64,000 nucleotides of DNA from Lutjanus erythropterus (GCA_020091685.1 CM034607.1:29226645-29290644); one strand, 5' to 3'. Numbered from the stretch's first letter, positions 1 through 22,591 are shown. The notes: generated by a model from the letters alone, not told the origin. Numbers and translations: made by a program.

Positions 1-116
1 AATTATCCAAGGCCAAAATTGCTGACACCTCCAATGTGTTTGAATAGTTTCAACTCAGAAAGTACATTAACTCTTCAAAAAAAAACCAAAAATTGGGATT
101 CAATTATTGTTATTAC

Positions 117-9742
<9,626 letters not shown>

Positions 9743-9942
9743 CTTATCCACAGGCCCGAGCCCCCACTTCCAGTCGGTGTCTTCTAGCAAATTCAAAACA
9801 ACACTTGAGCAGTGTCCCTCCGTAACGTTAGCCCCACAGACCGACTCTGTTGTTGATAACCCGCCCCTCGGTAGCGTCACGAGACACGGACACACAACGT
9901 GACCTCCCGGAGGCGTCACCCAAAGTCTAGTCTGTTTTGTAG
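9743..9942 (-). promoter_or_regulatory. snx27: Probable snx27 promoter / 5' UTR (CpG-rich)
   Basis: Sequence from inside exon 1 up to about 9940 is clearly richer in CpG and GC than its surroundings, as expected of a CpG-island promoter of a housekeeping gene. No TATA box seen. The transcription start cannot be placed from sequence alone. Confidence 0.5.
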
Positions 9943-10180
9943 AAGTGTCTAGAAGGGAACCCTCGATTTGTAGAATTCTCGCGAGATTTGTAGGCGGTGT
10001 TTCTTTATTGTACATGTTGAATAAAATAATCATGCGAGAAGGCTATGCGTAAGATCTAAGTAGGCTTAGGGACATAAAATACTCGGTTATTGTAAGAGAA
10101 AAGTCATGGTTTGGGTTAAAATTTTCATTATCACGACATCTTTCGCAGGTCTGGGGTTACCTTCTAGCCACAACCTGTTG
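9943..10180. mobile_element. Small inverted-repeat element carrying TCTCGCGAGA, copy 2
   Basis: The left arm reads TCTAGAAGGGAACCCTCGA and the right arm ends GGTTACCTTCTAGCC, an inverted match. A perfect TCTCGCGAGA lies at 9977-9986. The arm is nearly the same as the reverse complement of the right arm of copy 1. Sits about 200 bp upstream of the snx27 start codon, at the outer edge of its CpG-rich region. Confidence 0.6.
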
Positions 10181-11336
10181 TGTGTGATGAGAAGTAACTT
10201 GTCAACGTAAAATTACTTGGCATTCGTTGTTGCTTTAATTATCTACCTGACACAATTTTATCCATGAGCAACTTCTAATTTTAACTTTTAAAAATTTAAG
10301 AGGTTACAGAAAATGTAGTATACCCTAAAATCATTTTAATAGTGTAGAATTATATATTTTAAAATGGTAGAATAGTAGATATATATTTAAAAATCTTTAA
10401 ATAAAATACTTAACTAAAATGGCATTCTGTTCTTTTATACAGATAGTGTTAAATGTATCCATCTAGATTGTTGTAATAAGCAGTTTCATGTAGGAATGAT
10501 TTTCTTCCCCAACTGTGACATACTTAATGGATATTTCATGTTAAATTCAATGGTTAATAGTTACAATACACAATAACTGATAAACTGTTCGATTAACCCA
10601 AATGGTGAATGCAATAACTGCAGGAAGTTTGATTTGGATGAAATTTGACTGACTTCTTATTGCATCAGAGGTGAGTTTTCCTGATATTTTTTAACAACCT
10701 TTTATACAATTATCTGTCTGTATTGTGCATTTTTTATTTTTTATTATTTTTTTTAAATATATATATTAAGTATAATTATAGCTGGGGGTGCTCCAGAGGT
10801 TTTAAACTACTCTCTGTCTGTTGTTCTCTCTTTCTTATTTTCCTCACTGATTTGCTACCTTGTGACACTGTTTAAAAATGATGCCAAACACTGGTATTAT
10901 TGTGCCTCGTTTAATCTATCTACAGTAAACAGGGAAGGGCAATCATGTGTGGTGGAGATACTGATTGCTAATTTTAAATCCAAGAGGTTGAAGTAAGCTG
11001 TGAAGTGTTTGTTTGGAATGAAAACTTGCAGGTTGTCAGCCCCTGAGGCGCACGATGACTCATTAAGCCCGTCACTTCCACAGTGACACACGTCTCCAAA
11101 AAAAAAAAAAAATGCTGATTAAAGGAGCTGCAAGGACAAAAGTGATCAGTAAAATTTTTAAATCAGTGGAAACTCTTTTTAAACTAAATACTCAATTTAA
11201 AGCTAGTCTCACTCATGAAAACTATAGCAGGCAATGAGCCTACTGATGTACTACAAATACAAGTTTTAATTTACGCACAATGTTAAAGCATAGTTGGATA
11301 ATTACGTGTGGTAATGGAGATGACCTGTACATGACA
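10181..11336. other. Gene-free AT-rich spacer
   Basis: Between the snx27 promoter and the repeat block. Contains AT runs (about 10720-10770) and a poly-A tract at 11098-11112. No exon, RNA gene or clear element recognised. Confidence 0.6.
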
Positions 11337-12785
11337 TTCATCCATCCACTTCCTATATCCTTTATCAAGGCAGCCTATTCTGACATGCATGAAGTGAGAG
11401 GCAGGCTAACCGGGTCAGACTGCTTCTCACACTCTTAGAAATAAAGGTGCTAATTAGAACCATAAAGAACCCTTTTAGTTCCTGGTAGAACCTTTGAAAT
11501 ACTTTCAGAGAGTTCTACCTAGAACTCAATATGAAGGGTTATATCTACAACCACCCATGAAATGTTTCACCCAGAACTCCCTATGAGAGATTTTACAGAG
11601 AACCCCTCTATGGTGTGATGGTTCCACTCAGAACCCTCTCTGGGGGTTCTATCCAGAACCTTTCTACCTTCCTCAGGTGCTAATAAGAACTCAGCCAGGG
11701 CTTTTTTATGTTCCAAGGGTTTTATCAAGAACCCACCTCGAGGGTTCTACCGAAAACTCTTTTAAATTATGATACAAAGAACGATAAAGGGTTCTTTGTC
11801 TTGTCAGCATCAGAGAACCCTTTTTGGTTCCTGGTAGAACTTTTAATAAAGGTTCCACTTGCAACACTTTCTGAGAGTGCTACCAAGAACCCAATATATA
11901 GGGTTATGCCTAAGAGCTTTTATGAAAAGTTTCACCCAGAACCCCTTATGAGAGGTTCTACGGAGAACCTTTCTATGGTGTAATGGTTTCACCCAAGAGT
12001 TTTATGTAGAAATCACACAGGGGGGTTCAACTAAGAATCCTTCTATTTTCCAAGGATTTTACCCAGAACCGACCCAGGGGTTCTACCAAGATCTCTTATA
12101 TATATTTCAAAGCTTTTACCTAGAACCCACCCTGGGGGTTCTATGGATAACTCTTCTGTATTCCAAGGATTTTACCTAGAAACCCACCCAAGGGGTTGAA
12201 CCGAGAACCCTTTTATATTCCAGGGGTTTTACCTTGAACCCACCCTGGAGGTTCTATTGAGAACCCTTTTATATTCCAAGGGTTTTACCTTGAACCCACC
12301 CTGGAGGTTCTATTGAGAACCCTTTTATATTCCAAGGGTTTTATCTTGTCTGCATCCAAGCATTTCAACAATCCTTGAAGAACTTTCTGTCAAAAAGGTT
12401 CTTTGGATGAAAAGGGTTATTAATCAAACCTTTAATTTTACAACAATCCCTTAATGAACCTTTTCTTCAAAAAAAAGGGTTCTTCAGAAGCAGCTGGTTC
12501 TGGGTAGAGCTTTAGCCCTTCAGGAAGAACCTTTGTGGAACCCTTATTTCTAAGAGCGCAGGCTCACGGGGTTAACACATACAGACAACTACATTCACAG
12601 TCACACCCAAAGGCGATTTAGAAATAGCAGTTTATCTAACCTGCATGTCTTTAGACTGTGCACAGAAAATCACACACAGAAAACATGCAGATAGAAAAAG
12701 TCCAGTCCAGTTCAGGTTTGAACCAACGGGACCTTCCTCAGCTGTGAGATGTAAGAGCCAACCAACGAGCCATGCAGCTCACCCA
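11337..12785. mobile_element. 'catccatccacttc' dispersed fish repeat, split by an insertion
   Basis: The two flanks, 11337-11426 and 12561-12785, read as one widespread teleost repeat: opening 'catccatccacttcctat', then 'gggtcagactgcttctcaca', then 'ggttaacacatacagacaa', 'aacctgcatgtctttagac', and an end with 'ggtttgaacc' and 'gaccttcctcagctgtgag'. The family is recognised from memory of fish genomes; I cannot name it with certainty. Confidence 0.55.
11427..12560. mobile_element. GGTTCT/AGAACC array element with terminal inverted repeats
   Basis: About 1.13 kb. Ends are CTCTTAGAAATAA on the left and TTATTTCTAAGAG on the right, a perfect 13-bp inverted repeat. The interior is a degenerate tandem array of units built on 'agaaccc ... 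gggttcta'; the best two neighbouring units, starting at 12250 and 12306, have a 56-bp period. Inserted inside the repeat at 11337-12785; the flanks show a diverged 8-9 bp duplication (gcttctcac / gcaggctcac). Confidence 0.65.
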
Positions 12786-14180
12786 GCACATCATATTTGA
12801 TTTATTTGTATTATTTATTCTACGTTTTGCTTGTAAAAACTCATTTTGCAAAATAGCTACCAAAAAGCCATTATATGAATGTAGTAATGTCTAACAAAAC
12901 ACAAACATTTTCTTTCCTTGGTACAAAATCTAACATTTAAAGCAGGAGTCTCAAACAGAAATGGGCCCCTCTCCCCCTCCCTCCGGCCCGTGACATATAA
13001 TATAATCCTGCCCGCAAAATTACTTTATTGATTTATTTTTTCTACTTGTTTCATGTCAATTTAAACTACCCCTCAACTAAATACATCTGAAACTAGCCAG
13101 ACAGCAGATAGTGAAGCACCTGCTGCAATGTCACAACAACTGCCCGATGCAGCTAGTGGAGATTTGTAAAGTTCTGCCAACACTAACATGACCTCCACAA
13201 ACGTTGTCCCGAGCTGGAACAAGATTTCAAACTGAAGCAGCTGTTGATCACTTGTGGCCCCTAGTGGCCAGTTAAGAAGAGTGAGAAGTGAGCTGTCAGT
13301 GGTTGTATAAAACAGAGCCTTCAAAAAATAGAATTACTGCCTCACAGTTGTTTTTCTCCACCAACCAGTCAAGTTACAGTTTACATCCGTGTCTGTCCAC
13401 ACTCATATAATGTCTGTAGTGAAGATTTTCAAATAATTTAACATGGAGCTTATCAATATATGGATCTGTAACTTTGAACAAATTTAATATAAGGTATTTA
13501 ATGTTTTTTCTTTTTCTGGATCTGACAGACAGCTGAACATTATGATTTCACAGTGAAAGTTACCTTCAACCTCTTGGACATAAAATGTCATCAGCTCATC
13601 ATTTTATCCTATTAGATATTTGTGTGAAATTAACATATGAGATCTTGAGTTATGGCAAAAAAAAGTGTTTAGTAAGGTCACTGTGACCTTTGACCCCCAA
13701 AATGTAATCAGTTCATCTTTGAGTCCGAGTTAACATTTTTGTCAAGCTTGAAGAGATTCCCTCGAGTTGTTCTTGAGATATCACTTTCACAAGAAGGGGA
13801 AGACCTGAAAACATCATGCCTCGTTTTCATTGGCATCATCAAAATAAATGTTTTTATTGTTCTATTATATTATTATATTATTCTGAATCACACATTGCAC
13901 AGATGAAAGCTAGCTATTTAATGACTAAAGTCAAAGTGACAGAAGAGTTGCTGAGTTTGTGTCCAGTGAATGCTTATAAATAGAAATACAAAACTGCTGT
14001 TTATGGGTTTTTTTTTAAGTATGAAAATATTGTAATGAAAACAAAAAAGTCAATCTTCAGAAATATTGCACTTTCTTGCAGTGCTTGAATGTAGAAATGC
14101 CTCCTGACATGGCTATAATCATCCAATATTGCTCCCCTTCATCAAAATGAACAAATCGAGCTTTTTTCAAACAACAAGAA
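12786..14180. other. Gene-free spacer between snx27 and the first S100 gene
   Basis: AT-rich with no convincing exon. About 12945-13015 ('ggagtctcaaacagaaatgg ... ctccggcccg') looks like a decayed hAT end of the fish 'gtctcaaac' type. A 'tgtgacctttgacccc' patch at 13680-13700 looks like another dispersed repeat. Confidence 0.5.
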
Positions 14181-14181
14181 C

Positions 14182-14187
14182 TTTATT
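14182..14187 (-). terminator. Poly(A) signal of the first S100 gene
   Basis: AATAAA on the minus strand (TTTATT on plus), about 160 bp downstream of the stop codon. Confidence 0.65.
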
Positions 14188-14343
14188 TCATTGTGCGTTA
14201 GAATATAATTTGTTGTGACTTCATAGTAATTTAGTAAGTAGTAGTAAATATTCATTCCTTCTTCAGAAGAGCTGTCTTGAGACACTCTTCTCATTCACAG
14301 GAAGGCAGCACTCCTTTGTGGCCTCAAGGTGGCGCCTGTATTC

Positions 14344-14776
14344 CTACTTTTGGGTGAAAAAGTCGTTACACACCATAGTGAGGGATGCAACCAAACGGAT
14401 GTACTCATTGAAGTCCACAGTGCCGTCCGCATTTGCATCCAGCTCGTTGAAGATTTTGTCCACGGCTGTCTTATCAGTGGCTTTCTGCAGGGGAGAAAAA
14501 AATTTAGCAAACATGCAGACTTTGGCTACACAACTTTCAGACACTGCACACGATTCTGTTTTATAGGTGGTCATTTTAAGACATTTGTTGTAGTTCAGCT
14601 CTGAGGACTGGCATAGAGAGAGGTCAGAGATCACTCACCCCAAACAGAGCTCCAAGTTCACTCTGAAGCAGCTCTTTTAGCTCTGCCTTAGTCAGGCTGA
14701 ACTTGTCCCCCTCTTTGCCAGAGTAGTTATGGAAGGCTGTGATGAGCATGCACATAGCCTTCTCGACGTCAGTCAT
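14344..14776 (-). CDS. S100-family EF-hand protein, ictacalcin/S100A1-like (complete, 92 aa)
   Basis: Small dimeric calcium sensor of the S100 family. Coding exons 14639-14776 (46 codons from ATG) and 14344-14484 (46 codons plus TAG), with a GT/AG intron at the usual S100 position between the two EF-hands. The N-terminal S100-type loop lies around residues 19-32 ([15 protein letters not shown]). EF2 is canonical, D62[11 protein letters not shown]73. The C-terminus ends CNDFFTQK. Length fits the family (about 90-100). The closest matches I remember are fish ictacalcin (icn) and S100A1; I cannot separate these without a tree, so no symbol is given. The start is fixed by conserved [13 protein letters not shown] promoter and untranslated exon lie 1.4 kb upstream. 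The neighbouring s100a10-like gene on the same strand suggests a local S100 cluster. Confidence 0.9.
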
Positions 14777-16163
14777 GATGACAGCTGTTCAAGAGGACAG
14801 AAAGAAAAATATTGACAAACAAAATTTTTTCCTCGCAATGGTTCTCATCAGAGCATTTATACATTATGACTGAATGAGTTCAGGTCAGATTGACCTTGTG
14901 TTTTCATGAAATACCTGCAGGTGACTAAGTAAAGAAGTTTAATACTGCTGTGACTCCATCTAGAGGCAAAGTCTATCACTGTCGGTCTGTTAACTTTCAC
15001 TGGTGCATAGTAAACCGGATCATGTGGCATTGTGGTCAGATGTGGCAAAGTTAACAAAGGGCAGCATTTATGTCCACAACTTGAGGGAATAGGTGCAGGC
15101 GAAGGAATGGGGAGAGGCATCTGAGTTCACGTCTGAGACGAGTGCAGAGTTTTACCCTGAGCATTGATCTTTAAATTCTGGTATTGCAGTTGTAAGTCTA
15201 CCTCACTATTGTGCCAATTGTCTTTTCCTCTTGCTGCAGTTTAGGTGGCTAATTTCTATAAGTCCTGTAATTATAGACACAAAATACATACATATAATAT
15301 ATACAGAGAGGATCATTAGCAGCTAGCAGTGGCTGACATCATTGCTTTTGTCTCTGCCAGTGTTTTTCTCTGCATTTTCCGTGGAGCAGGAGATAAAAAT
15401 AAGCCCTGGGTCTCCACCGGGGCTCAGCCACTCTTATTTCCCCCGTCACCGGTCTCTAACGCAGCGTCTCTGCCGAGTGACACAGGGCATTGTTATGGCA
15501 ACAGTTTAATCTCTCCAGGTAACTCAGTATAACTAGGTAAGGAAGCAGGTCAAGACTTGATTCAAGTCCCAGTAGTGAGGTTCTGTCCTCTTAACGCTGT
15601 ATATCTGAAATCTATGTTTTTTTTCCACTGACTCCATGAACCCCAAGAGAGTCCGTTCTGGTGGCTCTCTGACTCACATGGTGCTGCTCCCTCTCTGGGG
15701 TGTGGTAAGCTGAGGAAACTGGCAGCAGACATGTTGAAAACAAAAGGAAATTGTGAGGGAAGAGAGCACAAAACTAATACCACACTGCTGTTCCGATGAG
15801 TAATTTGGTTTTAAAGTAAGAATGAAAGCTTGATGATAACTTCTGAGTGTATAATCCATCAATAAAAGGACACCACAGGCTAAGCTTTGCCAAATAACCG
15901 GCATCTGTGCAAAATGAGGAATATCTGCTGCAACATTAAGCTGTGCAATCAGTGACAAGAACTCATAGTTGTCCCAAAAACACAAAATGCACACTGATCT
16001 TGTAACTTTGCTGTTGTATTTTACACTAGTAAAACTCACTGAAATGACATTAAAGTTATTGCATTTAAAAGTATTTCCTCTTGGAAAAAGTTTTGGTGCA
16101 TTTTTTTTAAAGTCAGTAAGTGAAACGACAAAAAAAGTAACAGTTTTCAGATTTTCTACTCAC

Positions 16164-16230
16164 CAAAGTTGATTTGTAGATATTTGAAGAGATAAGAGAG
16201 GTGAAGTCAGTAGTGGAGGAGCTGCAGTGA
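16164..16230 (-). other. Untranslated exon 1 of the first S100 gene
   Basis: On the minus strand the sequence after the TATA box runs to CTTTG followed by GTGAGTAG, a strong donor (exon edge at 16164). The acceptor before the start codon is at 14784/14785 (TTGAACAG). S100 genes typically have an untranslated first exon. The 5' end is estimated from TATA spacing. Confidence 0.65.
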
Positions 16231-16253
16231 TGGAGAAATGGATGCAAAGGATG

Positions 16254-16260
16254 CTTTATA
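16254..16260 (-). promoter_or_regulatory. TATA box of the first S100 gene
   Basis: TATAAAG on the minus strand, about 25-30 bp upstream of the inferred first exon and 90 bp upstream of its splice donor. Confidence 0.65.
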
Positions 16261-17454
16261 CATCACCACACCCTTCATCCCTCCCTCCATAATGCCCCTT
16301 TCATCTCCAACCACTCCTACTTCTCCTCTCGTGACCTGTTAGTTTCTTTTATCCTGCAAGTTATTTAAAAAAAAACATTTGATTTGTGAATTGTTGCTTA
16401 GAAAACCATCAACAAACTGCTGATGATTATTCATGCTGGTTGTAAGGAAGTCTGCTGATTCTTTTTTTTTTTTTTTTTGCAGTGTAGCCTTTAGTGCCTG
16501 TGCCTTCAGGAAGGATGTTCAAAATGCTGAAAAAAATGTTAATAATGTTATGATACTAAAATTGCATTTGAACCTTCAGTTATTGCTATTAAGACGGTCG
16601 ACAGCATGAGACATGAAGAAGAAGTGGAGCAGTGTGCTGTGTCTTTAAGACAACATGCCTTTTTCGAAGCAGTGATATATTTTTGCACTACTTCACGCTT
16701 GTTACGGCTGCAGTATAATTTAATCCAACGTAGTCATGTAACAGTCTTCTGTTTTCACTCACTGATGGAATGTATTACAGGAGTTTCACTGTTCGTTCAC
16801 TTTCTGTCTGTGAACATGAAGTAACTTTGAAGGAAATGGTTTAAGGAATGTATGTTGGGGACACCTCCAAAACTATATTTGCATTTCCCTTGTTCACTGA
16901 AGATTGAAGAGGATGTTATCCAACTGATAAAGGGATTGATAAAGCAATTACAATCTGAATGCAATTCTTTGCACATGCCTTGTGAATCAAAATTTCATTT
17001 CCCCCTCTCTTTCTGAGTTTACTTTTTTGTCATACTGTTTATGCTTCTGCAGCCGCACTACAGAAACTCCCAATCTTGAGTCTGAAGTTAATAAAGAGTC
17101 TATGATAGGATATTCATTCTGTCTTACGTCAGATTACAAAATCCTAAATGCTAAATTCAACATTGCCTATCAAATTGTCTGTTACCTGGCAACCAGCACT
17201 TCTTTTCTCATCTCGCCAAGCTAAACATCTTTGTAGCTGTTGGTTTTTAATCAATGACACAAACATACAAAAATGGGCACTTAATTTCTCAACAGACGAG
17301 TCAGAAGTTTGTTTTTATTTTGTTATGTTGTTTTTGTAAAATTTACAACAGTGCTAACTTGGGAGATAAGTGGGCTAAGACAGCCAATACAGATTCCACC
17401 ATATGCAGCATCCATTGTGTAAAAACAATAAAAGAGCAGCCATACGGATTAAAC

Positions 17455-17690
17455 AAGTAAGCTAACATTACAGTTAGCTTCCTTTAGCTAACACTACCAT
17501 TATCATTAGCTACTGTTAGCAAACAGTACTGTTACTTTCTGTTAGCCAACACTACCATTTGGTACTCATAGTGAGCACTACCGTCAGTTACTGGTAGTTA
17601 ACATTACTGTTAGCTATTGGTAGCTAACACTACCGTGAGCTACTGTTATCGGACAGTACCGTTAGCTTGTTAGTAAGCTAGTTAGCTATT
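17455..17690. repeat. Degenerate tandem repeat of GTTAGCTACTG / TAGCTAACACTACC
   Basis: Alternating 'gctaacactacc' and 'gttagctactg' words in units of roughly 35-45 bp, seven or so copies, diverged. Related by motif to the other TTAGC clusters in the window. Confidence 0.6.
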
Positions 17691-19239
17691 ACTACAGGTG
17701 GAAAAGTAAAAATGAGGACAGCTTAAGGGTTTTCTTAAAGGAGCGATATGTAACAACTGCATGCCCAGAATGAGTACAGCTGTCTAAATAGCAAGTGTGA
17801 GCCATAGATGGTATATTAAATCATTTGAAATCCTGTTTAATATACAGTCAATGGTTGAAGTGAGTGAGTTGTTTTCCCTCTACCCACTCCTGCTCAGAGT
17901 CGAGGAAGCTCAGGCAGGCTGCAGGAACACAGCAGGAGTGCAAGATGAGCACACCACTGTAATTTGTCCATAACAAGCCAGGATGAATCCTACACTGTAA
18001 ACTGATCAGCTGTTTATAACTGATAGTTGTCTGTTGATGTAAAGCTTGTTATCCTAAAAAAAGCCCACTGACTGCATTAACATATTGCTCAATTTAACCG
18101 TTATAAACATCTTCTACTTGCAAAGCATTATTGATGATTATCTTATAACTCATAAATGGACACTTACTCATTCAGCAAACATTCGGCATTAATTTAAACT
18201 CTAGTTAACATGAAATGGGCAAATTAAAACAGTCATTCTAGCCATAGCATTTCTGTCAAGTTTCAACTTAACATGTTTCAGATGGCATATAATGTTAATT
18301 TTATGATTTATGACAGTAAATATATTACAAACTTCTTTAAAGTTAAGAGAGTTTATTTTAGATTTCAGGAAGTTAGACATTTCCTGTCTTAATCAGATCC
18401 TAACCCTAATTTTCAGGGTTACCAAACAGTTGAGATAGGATCTGCAGCTTTCGAAGTTTCTTTCCAAATAAAAAAAAAGATGAAGACCAAATGTAACAAG
18501 ACTCCTGCTGCAAAACTGAACCGTTGTGTATGTTTTCAATTAGTGATTTTTATTTTCTGTTCAAATGTGTATCAGAGGACACCTTCACATGTTTATTTAA
18601 CTAACAAATTTCTGCTGTTTTATGTGTATATAATTTACTTTTGATCTTTTTCATTTACTTGTTTGAGATGCACATGACTCTAAACTTTGGACACAGTGAA
18701 CCAATAAGCGGTGATTGTTATGGTCCTGAGTGGGTCCTCTCTTCTTTGCAATTTTGTGGTGGAGGCTGTGACACAGAGTCATGTCCCTGAAGCTCATGAC
18801 TCATCCTGCAGGGACCATAAATCAGAGCCATGAAAATCAGCACTGTGGCAACTCTGTGTGCATGTTTGTCTATGTGTGCGGTCTGTTGTATGACTTTGAC
18901 TTAGATATCAAAGGTCTTTTCCTGACTCGCCTCTTTGGGGGTATAATTGTTTTGGTCTCTAATCAACAACTTCAGTCAAAGTCCAGCAAAGGACAGATCA
19001 TAGGCTAGAAGTCAAGTCACTTTCACCAACATTCATGCATTCTGCATCTGAATTTACAATGTGAATGCAATCTGAGATCTGAGTGGGTTTTTTTTTTCAC
19101 TATGTGGAAAACATTAGTCAAACTTTTTTCCTGCCTTCTTTCTTCTCCATCTTACTCACTTAGATACACCAAATAAGGGAGGCTGTTTCCATGGAAACCA
19201 TATTCTGGATTATATCCAGCTGTGATTCATATGAAACTA

Positions 19240-19680
19240 TTCACAGTACAGCTGGAGCAGTTTTAACAAATTTATCAAATGGTCACATCCAACATTAAGG
19301 CTGTAGTTATACTCTTGTGCCATCTAGTGGTCAGGCAGAAGTACAGCAAAAAGAAATCATATTTTCACTTGTTGCAACCAAAACAATTTGATGCTCCAAG
19401 CAAACCTCATATGCCCCATACCACCACCAACAGCACTTTTCAATTAAACATCCATCCACAGCTGTGTGGCACTCATGAGTCTCCTCACTAGACTGCACAC
19501 TGCTCTCAGGAAATGTTGAATTTTGACTATACATAATATTTGGATTTCAACTAAGAACAAAAATATTTTTGGCTGCCTTTTATGCTTTTATTAGCAAGAC
19601 ACAGCTGAGAGGTGATGGGGAATGAGGAGAGAAAATGACAAGCAACAAAAGTCAAAAATTTCAGTTTATGGTTGACACGT
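19240..19680. repeat. Dispersed repeat, also seen at 29680-29970
   Basis: Shares with 29680-29970, in order, 'cagtacagctg', 'atgtccaacat'-like, 'gttatactc', 'ccatctagtggt', 'gcacac', 'gaatgaggagagaaaa' and 'tttatggttgac'. Could be two copies of one fish repeat, or part of the same duplication that copied s100a10. Confidence 0.5.
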
Positions 19681-21499
19681 TAACCCCTAGGCAATCGTTT
19701 TTCAGTAGCAGGAAAATAATAGACTGATTCTGAAAATATGCTGCCAGCTTATAAATACAACCATGTGTAAGTTTTTTTTATTGTGGAACATAAACTCTCC
19801 CACAACCTACAAATCCCCTCTCTCTTTTACAAGCCTTTGTCCACAGCAGGTATTTTGACTTATCAAGGCAGGAAAGGCACAGGTGTTAGTGTTACTAATA
19901 ACATTACCAGTTCTATTCAAGTGTCACAGTAAGCACTGACCAACAGGGAGTTATTACTGTTTTTGTCAAAGGAGTTTGACAACATTTATTCGGCTATTAT
20001 AACATGTGAGGTTTGGACCAATCACATCGGGCCATTATTCGTCGCCCTAGACATGTTACTCTCAGGCATACATGTCACACCGTGGCGTGGAGTTTTCTTA
20101 AGGCATTGATGTATTGATCTACTTGATCCATGGCGAAACTATAGATAACGAGATATCATGTGCCACTTGAAATAATTACAAACTGCCACAGTGAAATAAT
20201 AAGCTATCTCAGCACTGAAACTGTTTTTAAAAAGATTTGAAAAGTGTCATAAACAACTGGAAGTACTAGTCGCCCTCCACAGCATGATATATCAGTCATT
20301 TTTGTTAAAGAGAGACTACCAGTTGGAAATGGTGTTAACTTTTGTAATTAAAAGGCCCATCTGAAGTTACTGTGACCCACCCAAAACTGAAATCCTGGCA
20401 CCATGCCAAAAAAAAAAAAAAAAAGTCTGAGAAATACTGATGTAGATTATCGAACTGGTTAGCTAGAACTTTGCTAACATTAGCTGCCAGATGTAATTAG
20501 ATAGCTAATGACTGAAGTAGGTTACTGCTAGCTAGTAATGAGCAGTATGGAGGCATTTTATTTTGGCTCAGTTGTTTTTTAATGTTTGAAAACTGGTCAC
20601 TATTCACTTAAATTGTTGGGGAGATTCTGCAACACAAACTCCAGCAGTGTTTTGTGGACTAAAAGACTAAATCTGACCTTCATTCGGCATGAGGGTTAGA
20701 TAATGACTCACTTTTCATTTTCAGGTGAAGTATCCCTTTAAACTGTTAAACGGTGGGGGAAAGAAAACACTGTGGGCATATCCTCTCAGCTGTGATAATT
20801 AACAAAGCGTTGGCTTGCATTTACGTGTCAGCAAAAACGAAACAAACAGACGTGGAGCACATCAACATTTTTATAAGCTGTATCATCAGCTATAACAACA
20901 TCACAATGGTCTGAGCTCACTTCCCATGGCAACAGTGACAAACCGGATGTTGGAAGGGGTGGTAAGGTCAGATCAACGGTGTTATTATTTAACAACTGAA
21001 ACTGTGCAAAGACAGGGGCTGTGCTGCCTGCGTGAGTGTGTGTGTGTCCAAGAAAGGTGTGGTGTGCATTAGTGAATGTTTGCTCATTTCTGAAGTCACA
21101 CCAATTCACTGTGTATCAGCTGAGCAATCTTATATTTTGCAGTATGTTGAAAAATGTATGTATGACAAATGTATGATCTCAGGATTAGTAAGACTCCTTA
21201 CTGAGGGAACAAGCTTTGGTGTCTTCATTGACCTCACAGATCTGTTGCTTCATACTCGGAGACAGTTATTCGTCTTCAAAAATAATGATTGCATTGTTTT
21301 AGACCACATGATAAACATACAGTGTGTATATATATCTATGATTGGCGTGATGCCTCCTTTTACTAGAAAAAAAAATCAACTGAACAAAAGCGATATTGAG
21401 GAAACAGTAAGCAAAGTAGGAATTCCCGACTGTAAATTCAGCTGTGGGTCACATGGGTGTGGTGATTGTGTAAACTGAGGGGTGAACACAAACTCTAGC

Positions 21500-21501
<2 letters not shown>

Positions 21502-21563
<62 letters not shown>
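21502..21563. repeat. (AC)n microsatellite
   Basis: About 30 uninterrupted AC dinucleotides; no gene overlaps it. Confidence 0.97.
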
Positions 21564-21568
<5 letters not shown>

Positions 21569-22585
21569 CGTCGTAACCTGGCAACTTCAGTGTTTGCACT
21601 GTAACCATGAACAGTGGTAGGCCACAGAGTAAAGCCCAGCCCGAGGAGGCGTGTCTGGGATCTCCTTTGCCCTGAGTTTACCCTTGCAGGCAGGCCTTCC
21701 TCAGTTAAGGATCAGCCTGCTTCACTAGGATTAGCAGACCCTGACCGCAAGTGGCTCCAAACCCTGAATTATAGAAATCCCATCTATGCCAGTCATGACT
21801 AAAGCATTTGCTTGTGAAGAAGTGCTGCCTTGGAGACTGAATTTTGGAGCAAAAAGAGTGTCTCTTCTGTTCGGGGTGAGTGAGGAGGAGGTTATCCTGT
21901 TCAGCCTCTCCTCCCCTGTGTGATCCAACTTTGACCAGACATGAAACACAATGAAAAGAATTTCATGGAAAAACAGTGGTGTGGTCATTCGCTATGCCCT
22001 GTGACTTTTTTTTTTCTCACTGCCAAGGGCTGTCTTGCTTAATGAAATCAAACTAATTTGAATGCAGCAAACTTTATTCAGTTATGAAGCCCCCTGTCAC
22101 CCAATTTATCTGTTCGTGAATGTGTCATAATTCAGAGAGTTGCAACGTGATTTTCACACAGAGGTGTGTTCGTGCCTAGAACATTCTGCAGATTCCTCAC
22201 AGCAGTGATAAGCAGGGCTTAATCACAGATAGAGGGAGAGGTTCGTCTGCCCTTTCACACTCAGGGAAGCATAGAATACAGGTGGGGATTACATCATAAC
22301 ACCTAATCTTGGTGGTAAACCTGCCAAGGGAGTGAGTGCACTGTGATCTCTGGGACGGGCTTCACCAGTCCGTGAAATTAGTACAAACTAATGGCTGGGA
22401 AATAGCTTTGATTTGTTGCTTTGTGTCCATTTTTAATATTTATACAAGTAAATACTCAATGAATCAGAGGTGCTTTTATGTTTAATTGAGAGAAAATGTA
22501 TGATAACTTGCAGGCAAACACAGGCAATAACCAGCAGACACAGCAGGTTTGAAATTCATCAGTGTATTTAATGGACAAAACTATC

Positions 22586-22591
22586 TTTATT
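22586..22591 (-). terminator. Poly(A) signal of the s100a10-like gene
   Basis: AATAAA on the minus strand, 53 bp beyond the stop codon. In the pseudogene copy the matching site is broken (around 30525). Confidence 0.7.

Larger units (their letters stand above)
16261..22585. other. Spacer between the two S100 genes
   Basis: No exon recognised in about 6.3 kb. Holds a poly-T run (16460-16479), a TTAGC-rich tandem repeat (17455-17690), a repeat patch with 'ccatctagtggt' (19240-19650), a smaller TTAGC cluster (20450-20535) and a long AC microsatellite (21502-21563). A 148-codon open frame at 21032-21478 has no recognisable domain and is probably chance. Confidence 0.55.

Noticed and set aside
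9743-10033. Upstream extension of the snx27 frame to an ATG at 10033
   Set aside because: The extension is encoded largely by the inverted-repeat element at 9943-10180; known SNX27 proteins begin MAD..., matching the ATG at 9742.
12700-12740. tRNA-like B-box word (ggtttgaacc), possible tRNA gene or SINE head
   Set aside because: No matching A-box or cloverleaf; the sequence fits the end of the 'catccatccacttc' dispersed repeat.
21032-21478. 148-codon plus-strand open frame
   Set aside because: No domain, no splice context, sits beside a long AC repeat, and composition matches the spacer. Probably chance.
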